Of a stretch of 33,411 bases of DNA, positions 9,218-18,153 are shown one piece after another. The DNA is from an uncultured Clostridia bacterium. GTDB lineage: Bacteria > Bacillota > Clostridia > Oscillospirales > Oscillospiraceae. Made by a program: the position numbers and the translations under genes. Location of the stretch: contig CAMVTO010000026.1 in the NCBI GenBank assembly GCA_947170435.1, positions 1 to 33,411 of the forward strand. Direction: 5' to 3'. The notes beneath the pieces were generated by a model that was given only the letters and a program-made list of their open reading frames with translations, was not told the DNA's origin and searched no databases. The first letter of the stretch is position 1; every line of letters begins with the position of its first letter.

Positions 9218-11461
9218 CTAATTCACTGTAATATGGATATTTCCCTGCAAATCCGTGCGATAAACCGTCGCACCCGCGTCTGTGAGCCGGTAGAGCGCCT
9301 CCTCGTGCGGGTGCCCGTAAGAATTGTTCCGCGCGCAGCTGATGACCGCCGTCTCCGGGCGCGCCTCTGCGAGCAAGTCTCCGCCGGTGGAGTACCGCGA
9401 GCCGTGGTGGCCAACCATCAGGACCTCGATATCCGGCAGCCGATGCGTCGCGATGAGACGATATTCGCTGTCAGCGTCCATGTCGCCGGTGAACAGCGCG
9501 TCAAAGCTGCCTGTGCTACACAGCACGCTGAGGCACTCCTCATTCATCTCACTATCCTCTGTTACCGGCGGATAGACGGTCAGTGTCATTTCACCCAACG
9601 ATACGGTCTGTACGGTATGGACGAATATCACTGGAATATAATATCGTGATGCCAAATCCAGCACCTCGGCGCGGAGCGCGTCACCGTCCGCAATGTCCGG
9701 CAGGATAAGGTGCCGCACCTTCACCCGGCTTAAAAGAGTCGGCAGGCCGTTGCAGTGATCTTCGTGATAGTGAGACAGCACCATATAATCGACGGTGCGG
9801 ATGCCAGCGCTTTGCAGGTAGTCCGCGGTTACGTCGCCCGCATCCACATAGGAGCTGCTGCCACAGTCTACAAGGGCGGTCGCGCCTTTGACATGCAGCA
9901 CCACGCTCTGCCCCTGCCCGATGTCCAGCGCCACCATGTGCAGCGTGCCGCCGTGCATCGGCAGCGTACCGAGCCACGCGACCAGTACCAGCGTGGCGGC
10001 GGAAAGGCCCGACGCCATGCCATAGCGCCATTTGCCGCGCTTGATCAACCAGCACGTCCCAAACAGGGCGTACACATAGGCCAGCCACAGCTTCAAGAAG
10101 CTGTTCGCAAAGTATACCGCGTGATACGGTATCTTCGCGAGCAACCTCGCCGCTGTCAGCAAATACAGCGCACCGGCATGCGGCAGATACGCAAGGATCC
10201 TCGCCAGCGATGGTAAGAACACGCCAAGCACTGCTGTGACCAGGCCGGAGGCAAAGGTCAGCGTCGCCGCCCAAAGGCACAGCAGGTTGCTGATCGGTGC
10301 GATCAGTACCAGATAACTGAAATAGAACGCCGTCAGCGGGACGGTGAACACCAGCGCGCCCGCAGTCGCGGACAGCGAGCCAAGGATAAACCACGCAAGC
10401 CGCCCGTGTTTCTGCGCGCGAATACGGTCATAGAGCTTCGGCGTCAGCCAAATGAGTCCTGCCATAGCGGCGAAGGACAGCTGAAGCGATACGCTTTTCG
10501 CCGCGCACGGGTTAGCCGCGAGAATCAAAAACAGCGCAAACGACAGTGCCGTTGGCGGATCGCTTTCCCGGCGAAAGATCGGCGCAATCAGCAGCATGGT
10601 AAGCATGACGCAAGCGCGCACCACCGACGGCGTCAGCCCCACAGACAGCGCATAGAGAAACAAAACCGGGATCGCCACGGCGGAAAGCAGCCGCCGACGA
10701 TGGTTTCCGATGAGAACACTCATCAGAGACAACAAAAACGCGCAGTGCAAACCGGATACCGCTGTGAGATGGTACAGTCCCGCTTCGCTGAGGCTCGTCT
10801 TGTCCTCGACAGAGAGGTCAAACTTGTCGCCCAGCAGAATTGCGTTCATAAACGCCTGTGACCGTGCCGGAACGCAGGTCGCAATGCTTTCCTGCATACG
10901 GCGCGCCAACCGCTGCGGCAAATAGCGCCACGAGCCAGCATTGCCGCGCTCAACGTCAGCCGCTCCCCTTGCGTACAGCAGCGCGTTATCACCGCGGGAG
11001 GTGAACGTTGTCACCTCTGTGTCATGGATGGATGCGGCGCTGCTCACAAAGGCATCGCCGGTCAGACGCATCCCCGGCTCCAATGTCAGCAGCAATGCGT
11101 CGCCATAGTACATTGCTCTGCCGCGCATACCGTCCACACGCACCTCCACTCGGCAGCCATGGTCGGTGGCTGTCGGGTAGTCTGCAGCCTCCATGGTCAG
11201 CGTCTGTTGCGTTCCGGCGATCGCCTCATAGGGCGCAAGCACCCGTTCGGCGTAGACCCTGCACCACAGCAGCGCGATTGCCAGCGCAGCGCCTATGATC
11301 AACGCCCTCCGGCGATTGTTGCCATGGAGCGTCAGTGCCCACAGCACGCCGAGGATCAAACATCCGCCCGCCGCGCCCGGCAGCAGCCACAGCGGAAGCC
11401 AATACCCCGCGGCGAACACGCCTGCGGCAAAGGCAACGCAGAATGTGGCGAGGGTCCTCAT
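9218..11461 (-). CDS. comEC: DNA internalisation competence protein ComEC/Rec2
   Basis: The membrane channel for uptake of single-stranded DNA in natural transformation. The 747 residues comprise an N-terminal pair of membrane helices and the DUF4131-like OB region (about 1-190), the polytopic Competence domain (about 200-500, including LTAVSGLHCAFLLSLM), and a C-terminal metallo-beta-lactamase-like domain with SHYHEDHCNG (His564, His566, Asp568, His569), FTGD (Asp660) and VGHHGS (His685/686), all intact. Its ATG overlaps the TGA of the upstream XRE gene in an ATGA, with no separate strong ribosome site, so translation is probably coupled. No comEA lies in the window. The gene appears complete. 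Confidence 0.94.
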   Translation of the reverse strand: MRTLATFCVAFAAGVFAAGYWLPLWLLPGAAGGCLILGVLWALTLHGNNRRRALIIGAALAIALLWCRVYAERVLAPYEAIAGTQQTLTMEAADYPTATDHGCRVEVRVDGMRGRAMYYGDALLLTLEPGMRLTGDAFVSSAASIHDTEVTTFTSRGDNALLYARGAADVERGNAGSWRYLPQRLARRMQESIATCVPARSQAFMNAILLGDKFDLSVEDKTSLSEAGLYHLTAVSGLHCAFLLSLMSVLIGNHRRRLLSAVAIPVLFLYALSVGLTPSVVRACVMLTMLLIAPIFRRESDPPTALSFALFLILAANPCAAKSVSLQLSFAAMAGLIWLTPKLYDRIRAQKHGRLAWFILGSLSATAGALVFTVPLTAFYFSYLVLIAPISNLLCLWAATLTFASGLVTAVLGVFLPSLARILAYLPHAGALYLLTAARLLAKIPYHAVYFANSFLKLWLAYVYALFGTCWLIKRGKWRYGMASGLSAATLVLVAWLGTLPMHGGTLHMVALDIGQGQSVVLHVKGATALVDCGSSSYVDAGDVTADYLQSAGIRTVDYMVLSHYHEDHCNGLPTLLSRVKVRHLILPDIADGDALRAEVLDLASRYYIPVIFVHTVQTVSLGEMTLTVYPPVTEDSEMNEECLSVLCSTGSFDALFTGDMDADSEYRLIATHRLPDIEVLMVGHHGSRYSTGGDLLAEARPETAVISCARNNSYGHPHEEALYRLTDAGATVYRTDLQGNIHITVN

Positions 11462-11670
11462 CTGCGCTTGGGATCGTCAGTTAATCCGAAGATATAGTCC
11501 GTGCTGACGTGATAATACTCCGCAAGCTTTATGATGACCCACGATGGAGCCTCTCGTTCGCCGCTTTCATAGCGATGATATACGTTGCGATGCAGATGTA
11601 AATAATCTGCCATCGCTTTTTGTGATTTGTCGTGATCTTCCCGCAAGTCGCGGATTCTTCTAAATTCCAT
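11458..11670 (-). CDS. small XRE-family helix-turn-helix regulator
   Basis: A 70-residue protein that is almost entirely one Cro/C1-type HTH domain: RRIRDLREDHDKSQKAMADYLHL (helices 1-2), then NVYHRYESGEREAPSWVIIKLAEYYHVSTDYIFGLTD, the classic HTH_3 ending. DNA binding is the expected role. A perfect 9+9 bp palindrome abuts its start codon, which fits autoregulation. It overlaps comEC by ATGA, so it is likely to control expression of comEC-holA-rnmV together with itself. There is no strong Shine-Dalgarno: GGTG, 7 bases upstream and inside the palindrome, is the best candidate. Confidence 0.88.
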   Translation of the reverse strand: MEFRRIRDLREDHDKSQKAMADYLHLHRNVYHRYESGEREAPSWVIIKLAEYYHVSTDYIFGLTDDPKRR

Positions 11671-11694
11671 GTAACATCACCAAGATGATGTTAC
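11671..11694. promoter_or_regulatory. palindromic operator candidate at the XRE gene start
   Basis: GTAACATCA (11671-11679) and TGATGTTAC (11686-11694) are perfect 9-bp inverted repeats around a 6-base centre, directly next to the XRE start codon (11668-11670). The site covers the position of the ribosome site and a possible -10 TAACAT (11688-11693). A TTGGCA at 11714-11719 stands 20 bases upstream of that hexamer, which is too far for a good promoter. A protein-binding operator or an RNA hairpin masking translation are both possible. Confidence 0.6.
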
Positions 11695-11752
11695 CAAATG
11701 GGTTCATCGTTCTTGCCAAACGCACCTATTTCGGTGCTCTCTTAGCCTGCAT

Positions 11753-11784
11753 AAAGGCGCGTTCCGAAGGAGGTACGCGCCTTT
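11753..11784. repeat. inverted repeat / terminator-like hairpin
   Basis: AAAGGCGCGT (11753-11762) and ACGCGCCTTT (11775-11784) form a 10-bp stem, with an inner TCC/GGA pairing within the 12-base loop. Five T follow on the plus strand only, so it would terminate plus-strand transcription better than the minus-strand polC transcript. Confidence 0.6.
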
Positions 11785-11930
11785 TTCAAAATGAAAAGCG
11801 GGGCCGGCCCGGTGGCCGGCAATCGAGGGAAGTCGATTCGACAAGGAGAAACAGCGTTGCGAAGATGGAACAACAAGAACTCTAATGCAAAGGTCGCGCA
11901 GCGCCCTTTCTTCTTTGGCGGGCGACACCG

Positions 11931-11960
11931 TTTCTTCTTTCGGCAAGACGAAAGAAGAAA
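11931..11960 (-). terminator. hairpin 19 bases after polC stop, possible terminator
   Basis: TTTCTTCTTTCG (11931-11942) and CGAAAGAAGAAA (11949-11960) are perfect 12-bp arms with a 6-base loop. It is the first structure beyond the polC stop. It lacks a proper T run on the minus strand, so termination or transcript-end protection is inferred from position. Confidence 0.5.
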
Positions 11961-11979
11961 TGGGGTTGCATCCGTTTTT

Positions 11980-14900
11980 TCACCCAAACAGCGAGATCTG
12001 GCTCGTCTCGCTCATGCCGGCAAACGCGCCGAGGCTCTTGAGCTGCTCGATGTGCGTCTTGGAGAGCTTGCTGCAGGTCATGGCAAACTCCTCGATGGAG
12101 ATGAACTCCTTGCCCTCGCGCTTTTCCACCGTGTCCTGCGCCGCCGCCTCGCCGAGGCCGCGAACGCTGGTGAACGGCGGAAGCAATCCGTTTTCCGTGA
12201 CAAGGAACTTCGTCGCGTCAGAACGGAAGATGTCGATGTTGTCAAAGTGGAAGCCTCGAAGATAGAACTCGTAGCAGACCTCCAGCGTGGTCATCAGATC
12301 CTGTTCCACTGCGGTAGCATCCTTGTTGTTCTCGATTTCCCGGATGCGGCGCTTGCAGCGTTCTGCGCCCTCTTCGGCGTTAGGGAAACAGCATTCGGCA
12401 GCGTCGAACGCTTTGGCACGAACGGTGAAGAACGTAGCATAGAACGCCAGCGGCTCGTGCACCTTGAACCACGCAATGCGAAACGCCATCATGACGTAGG
12501 CCACCGCGTGTGCCTTCGGGAACAGATAACCGATCTTGGAGAGCGAGTCGATGTACCAATCCGGCACGTCGTGCGCGTGCATGGCGTCCACCCAGCCGTC
12601 TTCAAAGCCGTTTTTCTTGACCTTGCCCTTTCGCACGGACTCCATGATCTTAAAGCTCATCTTCGGGTCAAGACCCATCTTGATGAGATACAGCATGATG
12701 TCATCGCGGCAGCCCACCGTTTCCAGAACGCTTGCCGTGCCACTGATGATGAGATCTTTCGCATTGCCCAGCCACACGTCCGTGCCGTGGGAGAATCCAG
12801 ACAGGCGCAGCAGCGTGTTGAAATCCATCGGATGTGTGTCCACCAGCATCTGGCGCGTAAAGCGCGTGTTAAACTCCGGGATCGCCACCGCGCCCGTGGG
12901 ACCGAGCAGATCGTCGTTCTCAAAGCCTAACGCCTTTGACGAGACAAACAGGCTCAGTGTGTCCGGGTCATCGAGCGGAATCTGACGGGCGTTGACGCCG
13001 GTGAGATTCTCCAACATACGGATCATCGTCGGGTCATCGTGCCCGAGCATGTCCAGCTTCAGGAGGTTGTCCTCCATGCAGTGATACTCAAAGTGGGTCG
13101 TGATGATGTCGCTGTTGGGGTCGTCCGCAGGGTGCTGCACCGGGCAGAAATCCTCGACGTCCATGTCGTCCGGCACCACCACCAGACCGCCGGGGTGCTG
13201 GCCCGTGGTGCGGCGCACGCCCACGCATCCCTCCACGAGCCGGTCGATCTCCGGCGTGCTGACGACGCGGTTGTTCTCCTCCAGGTACTTCTTGACGAAG
13301 CCGTAGGCGGTCTTCTCCGCCAACGTGCCGATGGTGCCGGCGCGGAACACCTGCGTCTCGCCGAACATCTCGATGGCGTGGCGGTGGGCACGGGACTGGT
13401 ACTCGCCGGAGAAGTTGAGGTCGATATCCGGCACCTTGCCGCCGCCATAGCCCAAAAAGGTCTCAAACGGGATGTCAAATCCGTCTTTTACATACTTTTC
13501 GCCACATACTGGGCAGTTTTTGTCCGGCATATCCGCGCCGCAGCCGTAGCTGCCGTCGCGGATAAATTCCACGTTTTTGCACTTCGGGCAGCGGTAGTGC
13601 GGCGGCAGCGAGTTGACCTCCGTGATGCCGGACATATACGCCACCAGCGAAGATCCTACACTCCCTCGGGAGCCGACGAGATAGCCGTTTTCCAATGAGC
13701 GCTGCACCAGCTTCTGCGCACTCATGTACACCACGTCATACTTGCCGAGGATGCTGCCAAGCTCCACGTTGAGCCGGTCGGTGATGAGCTGCGGCAGATC
13801 CTCGCCGTAAAGCTCATGCGCCTTTTCCCACACCATGCGGTTGAGGTCTTCCTCTGAATTTTCCAGCCGCGGCGGGAACAGCTTGCCCTTGGGCAGCAGC
13901 TCGATGACTTCCACCATGTCTGCGATGGCGCGGGTGTTCGTCACCACCACCTCGTACGCCTTGTCCTTGCCGAGGTAATCAAACTCCCGCAGCATTTCGT
14001 CCGTGGTGCGGAAGTAGATGGGCAGCGGCTGATTGGCGTCCGCAAACTTCTTGCTCGCGAGCAGAATGTGACGGTACTCCTCGTCCTCCGGCTCCTGAAA
14101 GTGCACATCGCCGGTGGCGCAGACAGGCTTGCCAAGTTCTTCGCCGAGGCGGACGATGGTACGGTTGTAGTCTTTGAGCTCTTCGTCGTCCTTCGCCTTA
14201 CCCTCGCGGACAAGAAAACGGTTGTTGCACAGCGGCTGGATCTCCAGATAGTCGTAGAACGACGCGATACGCTTAAGCTCGTCCCAGTCCTTATGGTCCC
14301 GCACCGCCTGAAAGAGCTCACCGGCCTCACAGGCGGAGCCGATGATGAGGCCCTCACGGTGCGCGATCAGCTCGCTCTTGGGGATGGTAGGATTGCGCTT
14401 GAAATATTTGAGATTCGACGCAGAAATCAGCTGATACAGGTTTTTGAGGCCCGTTTTGTTCCGCGCGATGAGGATGATGTGCTTGGGATAGCGGTTGGCG
14501 CGGCTGCTCTGCGGGCGGAGCTTGAGCATTTCGTTGTTGATGCCCTGAATACGCGTCACGCCGCGCTCTTCGAGCATCGGGAAGAACTTTGCCAGCATCT
14601 GCGCCACCGGCACCGCGTCGTCACTCGCGCGGTGGTGGTTGAACGCGGGCAGCTTCAATTCCTCCGCCACCACGTCCAGCTTGTAGTTTTTGAGTCCCGG
14701 CAGCAGGTTCTGCGCAAAGATCAGCGAATCGAGGTAGGTCGGTTCAAACGGGATACCGCACTTTTTGCAGCCCGCGCGGATAAAACTGATGTCAAACTCC
14801 GCGTTGTGCGCGGCGAGGATCCGCCCGCCTGCAAAGTCCAGAAACGCACGCAGCGCGTCCTCCAGCTTCGGAGCGCCGACGAGCATGGCGTCCGTAATGC

Positions 14901-15966
14901 CGGTCAGGCCGACGATCTCCGGCGTCAGGCGGCGTTCGGGGTCGACGAAGGTTTGGAACGTGTCCACGATCTCTCCGTCCCGCAGCAGTACCGCACCGAT
15001 CTCCGTGATGGCCTCCTGCGTGACCTTGAGGCCGGTGGTTTCGATGTCGAAGCAGACGATCTCGCCGTGAAAATCATCGTCCGCTGTACCGTGGACAGCG
15101 ATACGGTCGTCCAGATTGTTGATATAGTAACCCTCGCAGCCGTAAAGGATTTTGATTTTATCCCCCGCTGCTTTCCAAGCGTCCGGGAACGCCTGCGCCA
15201 CACCGTGGTCGGTGATCGCGATGGCAGGCATGCCCCACGACGCCGCCAGCTTTACCACACTGCCGGTATCGGTCAGCGCGTCCATATTGGACATTTTGGT
15301 GTGCAGATGCAGCTCCACACGCTTGAGCGGAGCGTTGTCCTTGCGGCCCTCATGGGTCACGGCGGAAATATCCCGCGGGTTGAGTTGAATGTCCTTGCCG
15401 TCATAGGTCAGCTCCATCGTGCCTGCGATGCGCAGCCACATGCCGGGTTTGATCTGATCCTGCAGGGGCTTGGTCTCCCGCTCCATCATGTTGCGGCGCA
15501 CGATCACCGAGCCGGTGTAGTCCGTCAGCTCAATGATAACCACCCACATGCCGGGGCGCCGCGTCTCACGGCACTCGAACTTGAACACCTTACCCTCGAC
15601 CACGGCGCGGCCCATGGTGGCGGTCAGCTCCCGCATCGGTGTGGCACGTCCCTTGATTTCGCCGCCCATGATACGTTTCGGTGCCGCCTTCGGCTTCTTC
15701 TCGGCACTCTCTGCCTTGGGCTTCGGCGCAACCACCGTGAGGTGCAGATGCGCGGCGCGCAGCTCGTAGCGCTGCGCCAGCAGCGCCTCGATGGCGGAGA
15801 CGGCGGCGCTCGGAAACTCCTCCCGCGACTCCAGCTCCACCGTCAGCGTCCGCGCATGGGAATCCAGCACCATATCCGTGATCATGGTATGGCTCAGGTG
15901 ACGCCGGATCGCCAGATCCGGCGTAAAATCACTGAAGATGTCAAAAAACGGTTTTCTCTCTGCCAT
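11980..15966 (-). CDS. polC: DNA polymerase III alpha subunit, Gram-positive PolC type
   Basis: The replicative DNA polymerase with built-in proofreading, 1328 residues from the chosen ATG. Order: N-terminal region, OB fold (about 112-205), start of the split PHP domain (RVELHLHTKMSNMDAL, 217-231), inserted DEDDh exonuclease (IVCFDIETTG with Asp307 and Glu309, HNAEFD at 387-392, HHRASDD ending at Asp450), the rest of PHP, a zinc-binding cluster (Cys793, 796, 809, 818, 821), and the polymerase core with SRGSVGSSL (766-774) and VPDIDLNFS (Asp847, Asp849). The frame extends to 16002, but GGGAG lies 6 bases before the ATG at 15966 and homology starts there. It is 16 bases after ispG and is the last gene of the frr operon. 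Confidence 0.96.
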   Translation of the reverse strand: MAERKPFFDIFSDFTPDLAIRRHLSHTMITDMVLDSHARTLTVELESREEFPSAAVSAIEALLAQRYELRAAHLHLTVVAPKPKAESAEKKPKAAPKRIMGGEIKGRATPMRELTATMGRAVVEGKVFKFECRETRRPGMWVVIIELTDYTGSVIVRRNMMERETKPLQDQIKPGMWLRIAGTMELTYDGKDIQLNPRDISAVTHEGRKDNAPLKRVELHLHTKMSNMDALTDTGSVVKLAASWGMPAIAITDHGVAQAFPDAWKAAGDKIKILYGCEGYYINNLDDRIAVHGTADDDFHGEIVCFDIETTGLKVTQEAITEIGAVLLRDGEIVDTFQTFVDPERRLTPEIVGLTGITDAMLVGAPKLEDALRAFLDFAGGRILAAHNAEFDISFIRAGCKKCGIPFEPTYLDSLIFAQNLLPGLKNYKLDVVAEELKLPAFNHHRASDDAVPVAQMLAKFFPMLEERGVTRIQGINNEMLKLRPQSSRANRYPKHIILIARNKTGLKNLYQLISASNLKYFKRNPTIPKSELIAHREGLIIGSACEAGELFQAVRDHKDWDELKRIASFYDYLEIQPLCNNRFLVREGKAKDDEELKDYNRTIVRLGEELGKPVCATGDVHFQEPEDEEYRHILLASKKFADANQPLPIYFRTTDEMLREFDYLGKDKAYEVVVTNTRAIADMVEVIELLPKGKLFPPRLENSEEDLNRMVWEKAHELYGEDLPQLITDRLNVELGSILGKYDVVYMSAQKLVQRSLENGYLVGSRGSVGSSLVAYMSGITEVNSLPPHYRCPKCKNVEFIRDGSYGCGADMPDKNCPVCGEKYVKDGFDIPFETFLGYGGGKVPDIDLNFSGEYQSRAHRHAIEMFGETQVFRAGTIGTLAEKTAYGFVKKYLEENNRVVSTPEIDRLVEGCVGVRRTTGQHPGGLVVVPDDMDVEDFCPVQHPADDPNSDIITTHFEYHCMEDNLLKLDMLGHDDPTMIRMLENLTGVNARQIPLDDPDTLSLFVSSKALGFENDDLLGPTGAVAIPEFNTRFTRQMLVDTHPMDFNTLLRLSGFSHGTDVWLGNAKDLIISGTASVLETVGCRDDIMLYLIKMGLDPKMSFKIMESVRKGKVKKNGFEDGWVDAMHAHDVPDWYIDSLSKIGYLFPKAHAVAYVMMAFRIAWFKVHEPLAFYATFFTVRAKAFDAAECCFPNAEEGAERCKRRIREIENNKDATAVEQDLMTTLEVCYEFYLRGFHFDNIDIFRSDATKFLVTENGLLPPFTSVRGLGEAAAQDTVEKREGKEFISIEEFAMTCSKLSKTHIEQLKSLGAFAGMSETSQISLFG

Positions 15967-15982
15967 AAGTACTCCCGGGTGC

Positions 15983-17020
15983 TTACAGTTGTTCAATCTC
16001 ACTCATCAAAGCGTCTAAAAGTCTTTCTTCCGGCACTTTGTAAAGGACTTTTCCATGTCGGAAAATCAGTCCTTCACCCTTACCGCCCGCGATGCCGATG
16101 TCTGCGGCGCTGGCCTCACCGGGGCCATTGACCACACAGCCCATCACCGCGACAGTGATTTTCTTGTCGCAGTCCGCGAGTCGCTTTTCCAGCTCCTCCG
16201 CAATCGGGATCATGTTGTACGATGTGCGCCCGCAGGTCGGACAAGACACGAGGTTCACACCGCTTTTGCGGATACCGCAAGCCTGCAAAATGCGCTTGGC
16301 GGCGTAGACCTCCTCCACCGGATCGGCGGTGAGGGACACGCGGATCGTATCGCCGATGCCGTCGCACAGAAGTCCCCCAATGCCGATCGCAGACTTGATA
16401 AGTCCCATTGACGGCGTACCCGCCTCGGTCACGCCGAGGTGCAGCGGATAATCTACGGTTTCATGCAGCAGGCGGTATGCCTTCATGTTCAGCGGTACAT
16501 CGCTGGACTTGACGGATACACAGATATCGGTAAAGTCGTATTGTTCCAGCAGGCGGATATGCCCCTGCGCACTCTCTACCAGCGCCTCCGGTGTCACACG
16601 GCCGTACTTCGCCAGCAATTCTTTTTCGAGCGAGCCGCCGTTGACGCCGACGCGGATGGGCAGATTGTGGGCGCGGCAGGCGTCCACCACGGCGCGAACC
16701 CTGTCCTCGCCGCCGATGTTGCCCGGGTTAATGCGGATCGCGTCCGCGCCCCGCGCCGCTGCTTCCACGGCAAGGCGGTAGTCAAAGTGAATGTCCGCAA
16801 CCAGCGGGATGTGGATGGCGTCCCGAATGGCGCTGAGCGCCCGCGCCGCGTCCATATTCGGCACAGTGACGCGGATGATCTCACAGCCCGCGGCCTCAAG
16901 CGCGTGAATTTGGCGAACGGTCGCCTCTACGTCCTCGGTACGGGTGTTGCACATGGACTGGATCGTGACCGGCGCACCGCCGCCAATGGCGACAGAACCG
17001 GCAAAAATTTGTTTTGTCAT
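15983..17020 (-). CDS. ispG: 4-hydroxy-3-methylbut-2-enyl-diphosphate synthase
   Basis: An iron-sulfur enzyme of the MEP isoprenoid pathway that converts methylerythritol cyclodiphosphate to HMBPP. The 345-residue product has the TIM-barrel N-terminal part (VTIQSMCNTRTEDVEATV, IRINPGNIGG) and the C-terminal 4Fe-4S domain with CPTCGRTSYN and MGCVVNGPGEA supplying three Cys ligands plus the conserved Glu region. An ATG six bases upstream (17026) sits only one base from the GTGAGG ribosome site, whereas the ATG at 17020 has a 7-base spacer and is chosen. Together with dxr two genes upstream it shows use of the MEP route, feeding uppS in the same operon. Confidence 0.95.
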   Translation of the reverse strand: MTKQIFAGSVAIGGGAPVTIQSMCNTRTEDVEATVRQIHALEAAGCEIIRVTVPNMDAARALSAIRDAIHIPLVADIHFDYRLAVEAAARGADAIRINPGNIGGEDRVRAVVDACRAHNLPIRVGVNGGSLEKELLAKYGRVTPEALVESAQGHIRLLEQYDFTDICVSVKSSDVPLNMKAYRLLHETVDYPLHLGVTEAGTPSMGLIKSAIGIGGLLCDGIGDTIRVSLTADPVEEVYAAKRILQACGIRKSGVNLVSCPTCGRTSYNMIPIAEELEKRLADCDKKITVAVMGCVVNGPGEASAADIGIAGGKGEGLIFRHGKVLYKVPEERLLDALMSEIEQL

Positions 17021-17069
17021 CGTCATGCCTCACAGAGTTTCGCACCATATAGTACGAAAAAATCAAGAT

Positions 17070-18137
17070 TTACAACAGTTTTGCCACGTCATTGAACATC
17101 ACAACCGCCATCAGTCCCATCAGCAGCACGAAGCCCGCGGCATTGACGGCAAGCTCAAATTTCTGCGGCAGCTTGCGCTTTACCAGCAGCATGGCAACCG
17201 CGTTGACCAGCAGGATCAGCACTTTGCCACCGTCCAGCGCGGGCAGAGGCAACAGATTCATCACCGCAAGGTTCACCGCGATGAGCGCCGCGAAGAAGAA
17301 GACGTTCTCCAGCGCCGCGCCAAAGCCCTCGGCCTCCTCCGTCTCCTGCCCCATCTCCGAGATGGTGGATACAATCCCTACCGGGCCGCTCAAATCCTTG
17401 ACCCCGGCCGCACCGGTGATGAGCATTTGCAGGCTCAATCTCACCAGGCGTACATAGTCGATGGCGTTGTACCAAGTGTATTTCAGCTTGAGAAGCGGCG
17501 TCGCCTCGACGATACCGCCGAAGCTGAAGCCATAGGCACGATACTCCTCGCCGTTTTCGTCGGTATAGGTCTGCATGGCGAGGGTGCGCGCGAGTTGCTC
17601 GCCGTCGCGGAGCACCACGATGTCCATGGTCTCGCCCTTGGACTTGTACTGCAAAATGGTGGCAACGTCGCTGCGCAGATAGATGCGCTCGCCGTTGATC
17701 TTGTAGATCTCATCGCCCAGCATGATGCCGTCCGCGCCCTCGCTGGGAAAGCCCTCGTTGAAGCCCATGATCTCGGTATTATAAAAACCGTCTGCGCTCG
17801 CGTAAAGGCACAGCAGGATCACAAGTCCCGTAAGGAAGTTCATCGCCGCACCGGCGACAAAGATGATAAACTGCTTCCATAGCTTCTGGTTGTTGAGCGC
17901 CCGGGGGTGGTCGGAGTCCTCCTCCTCGCCCTCCATGGCACAGAAACCGCCAATGGGCAACAGGCGCAAGGAGTAATTTGTCTCACCCTTTTTCTTTTGG
18001 AAGATCAGCGGCCCCATACCGATGGAAAACTCCATCACCGGTACGCCGAACGCTTTTGCGGCGATGAAATGCCCGAACTCGTGGAGTCCGATCAGCACGC
18101 CAAACATCAGCACCGCGATAATAATGTATTTGATCAT
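17070..18137 (-). CDS. rseP: site-2 metalloprotease RseP
   Basis: An intramembrane zinc protease (M50B) that cuts anti-sigma factors and leftover signal peptides. The 355 residues carry HEFGH at 19-23 in the first membrane helix, a PDZ domain at about 120-190 (GDEIYKINGERIY), and the second metal motif NLLPLPALDGGK (Asp302) in a late helix, with final helices to 350. The frame extends to 18182, but the ATG at 18137 has GAGG five bases upstream and starts the conserved MIKYIIIAVLMFGVLIGLHE. It sits 16 bases after dxr. The dxr-rseP-ispG order is standard in Firmicutes. Confidence 0.94.
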   Translation of the reverse strand: MIKYIIIAVLMFGVLIGLHEFGHFIAAKAFGVPVMEFSIGMGPLIFQKKKGETNYSLRLLPIGGFCAMEGEEEDSDHPRALNNQKLWKQFIIFVAGAAMNFLTGLVILLCLYASADGFYNTEIMGFNEGFPSEGADGIMLGDEIYKINGERIYLRSDVATILQYKSKGETMDIVVLRDGEQLARTLAMQTYTDENGEEYRAYGFSFGGIVEATPLLKLKYTWYNAIDYVRLVRLSLQMLITGAAGVKDLSGPVGIVSTISEMGQETEEAEGFGAALENVFFFAALIAVNLAVMNLLPLPALDGGKVLILLVNAVAMLLVKRKLPQKFELAVNAAGFVLLMGLMAVVMFNDVAKLL

Positions 18138-18153
18138 AAATACCTCAAATAAG

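Larger units (their letters stand above)
11695..11979. other. intergenic region with clustered inverted repeats, no credible gene
   Basis: About 285 bases between the polC stop and the XRE operator. It contains two strong hairpins (11753-11784 and 11931-11960), a GC-rich self-complementary stretch GGGCCGGCCCGGTGGCCGGC at 11801-11820, and a third partial copy of the CTTTCTTCTTTGG motif at 11906-11918. Short open frames cross it on both strands, but none has a ribosome site or a recognisable product. The layout resembles a repetitive intergenic element. Confidence 0.5.

Noticed and set aside
11704..11987. Short minus-strand frames of about 80 codons in the polC-XRE intergenic region
   Set aside because: They run through several hairpins, have no ribosome site and read as low-complexity repeat translation. 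They are better explained by the repeat element.
14068..16131. 687-codon plus-strand open frame
   Set aside because: It is wholly antisense to polC and ispG, has no recognisable domain, and arises from the GC-rich codon use of the real gene.
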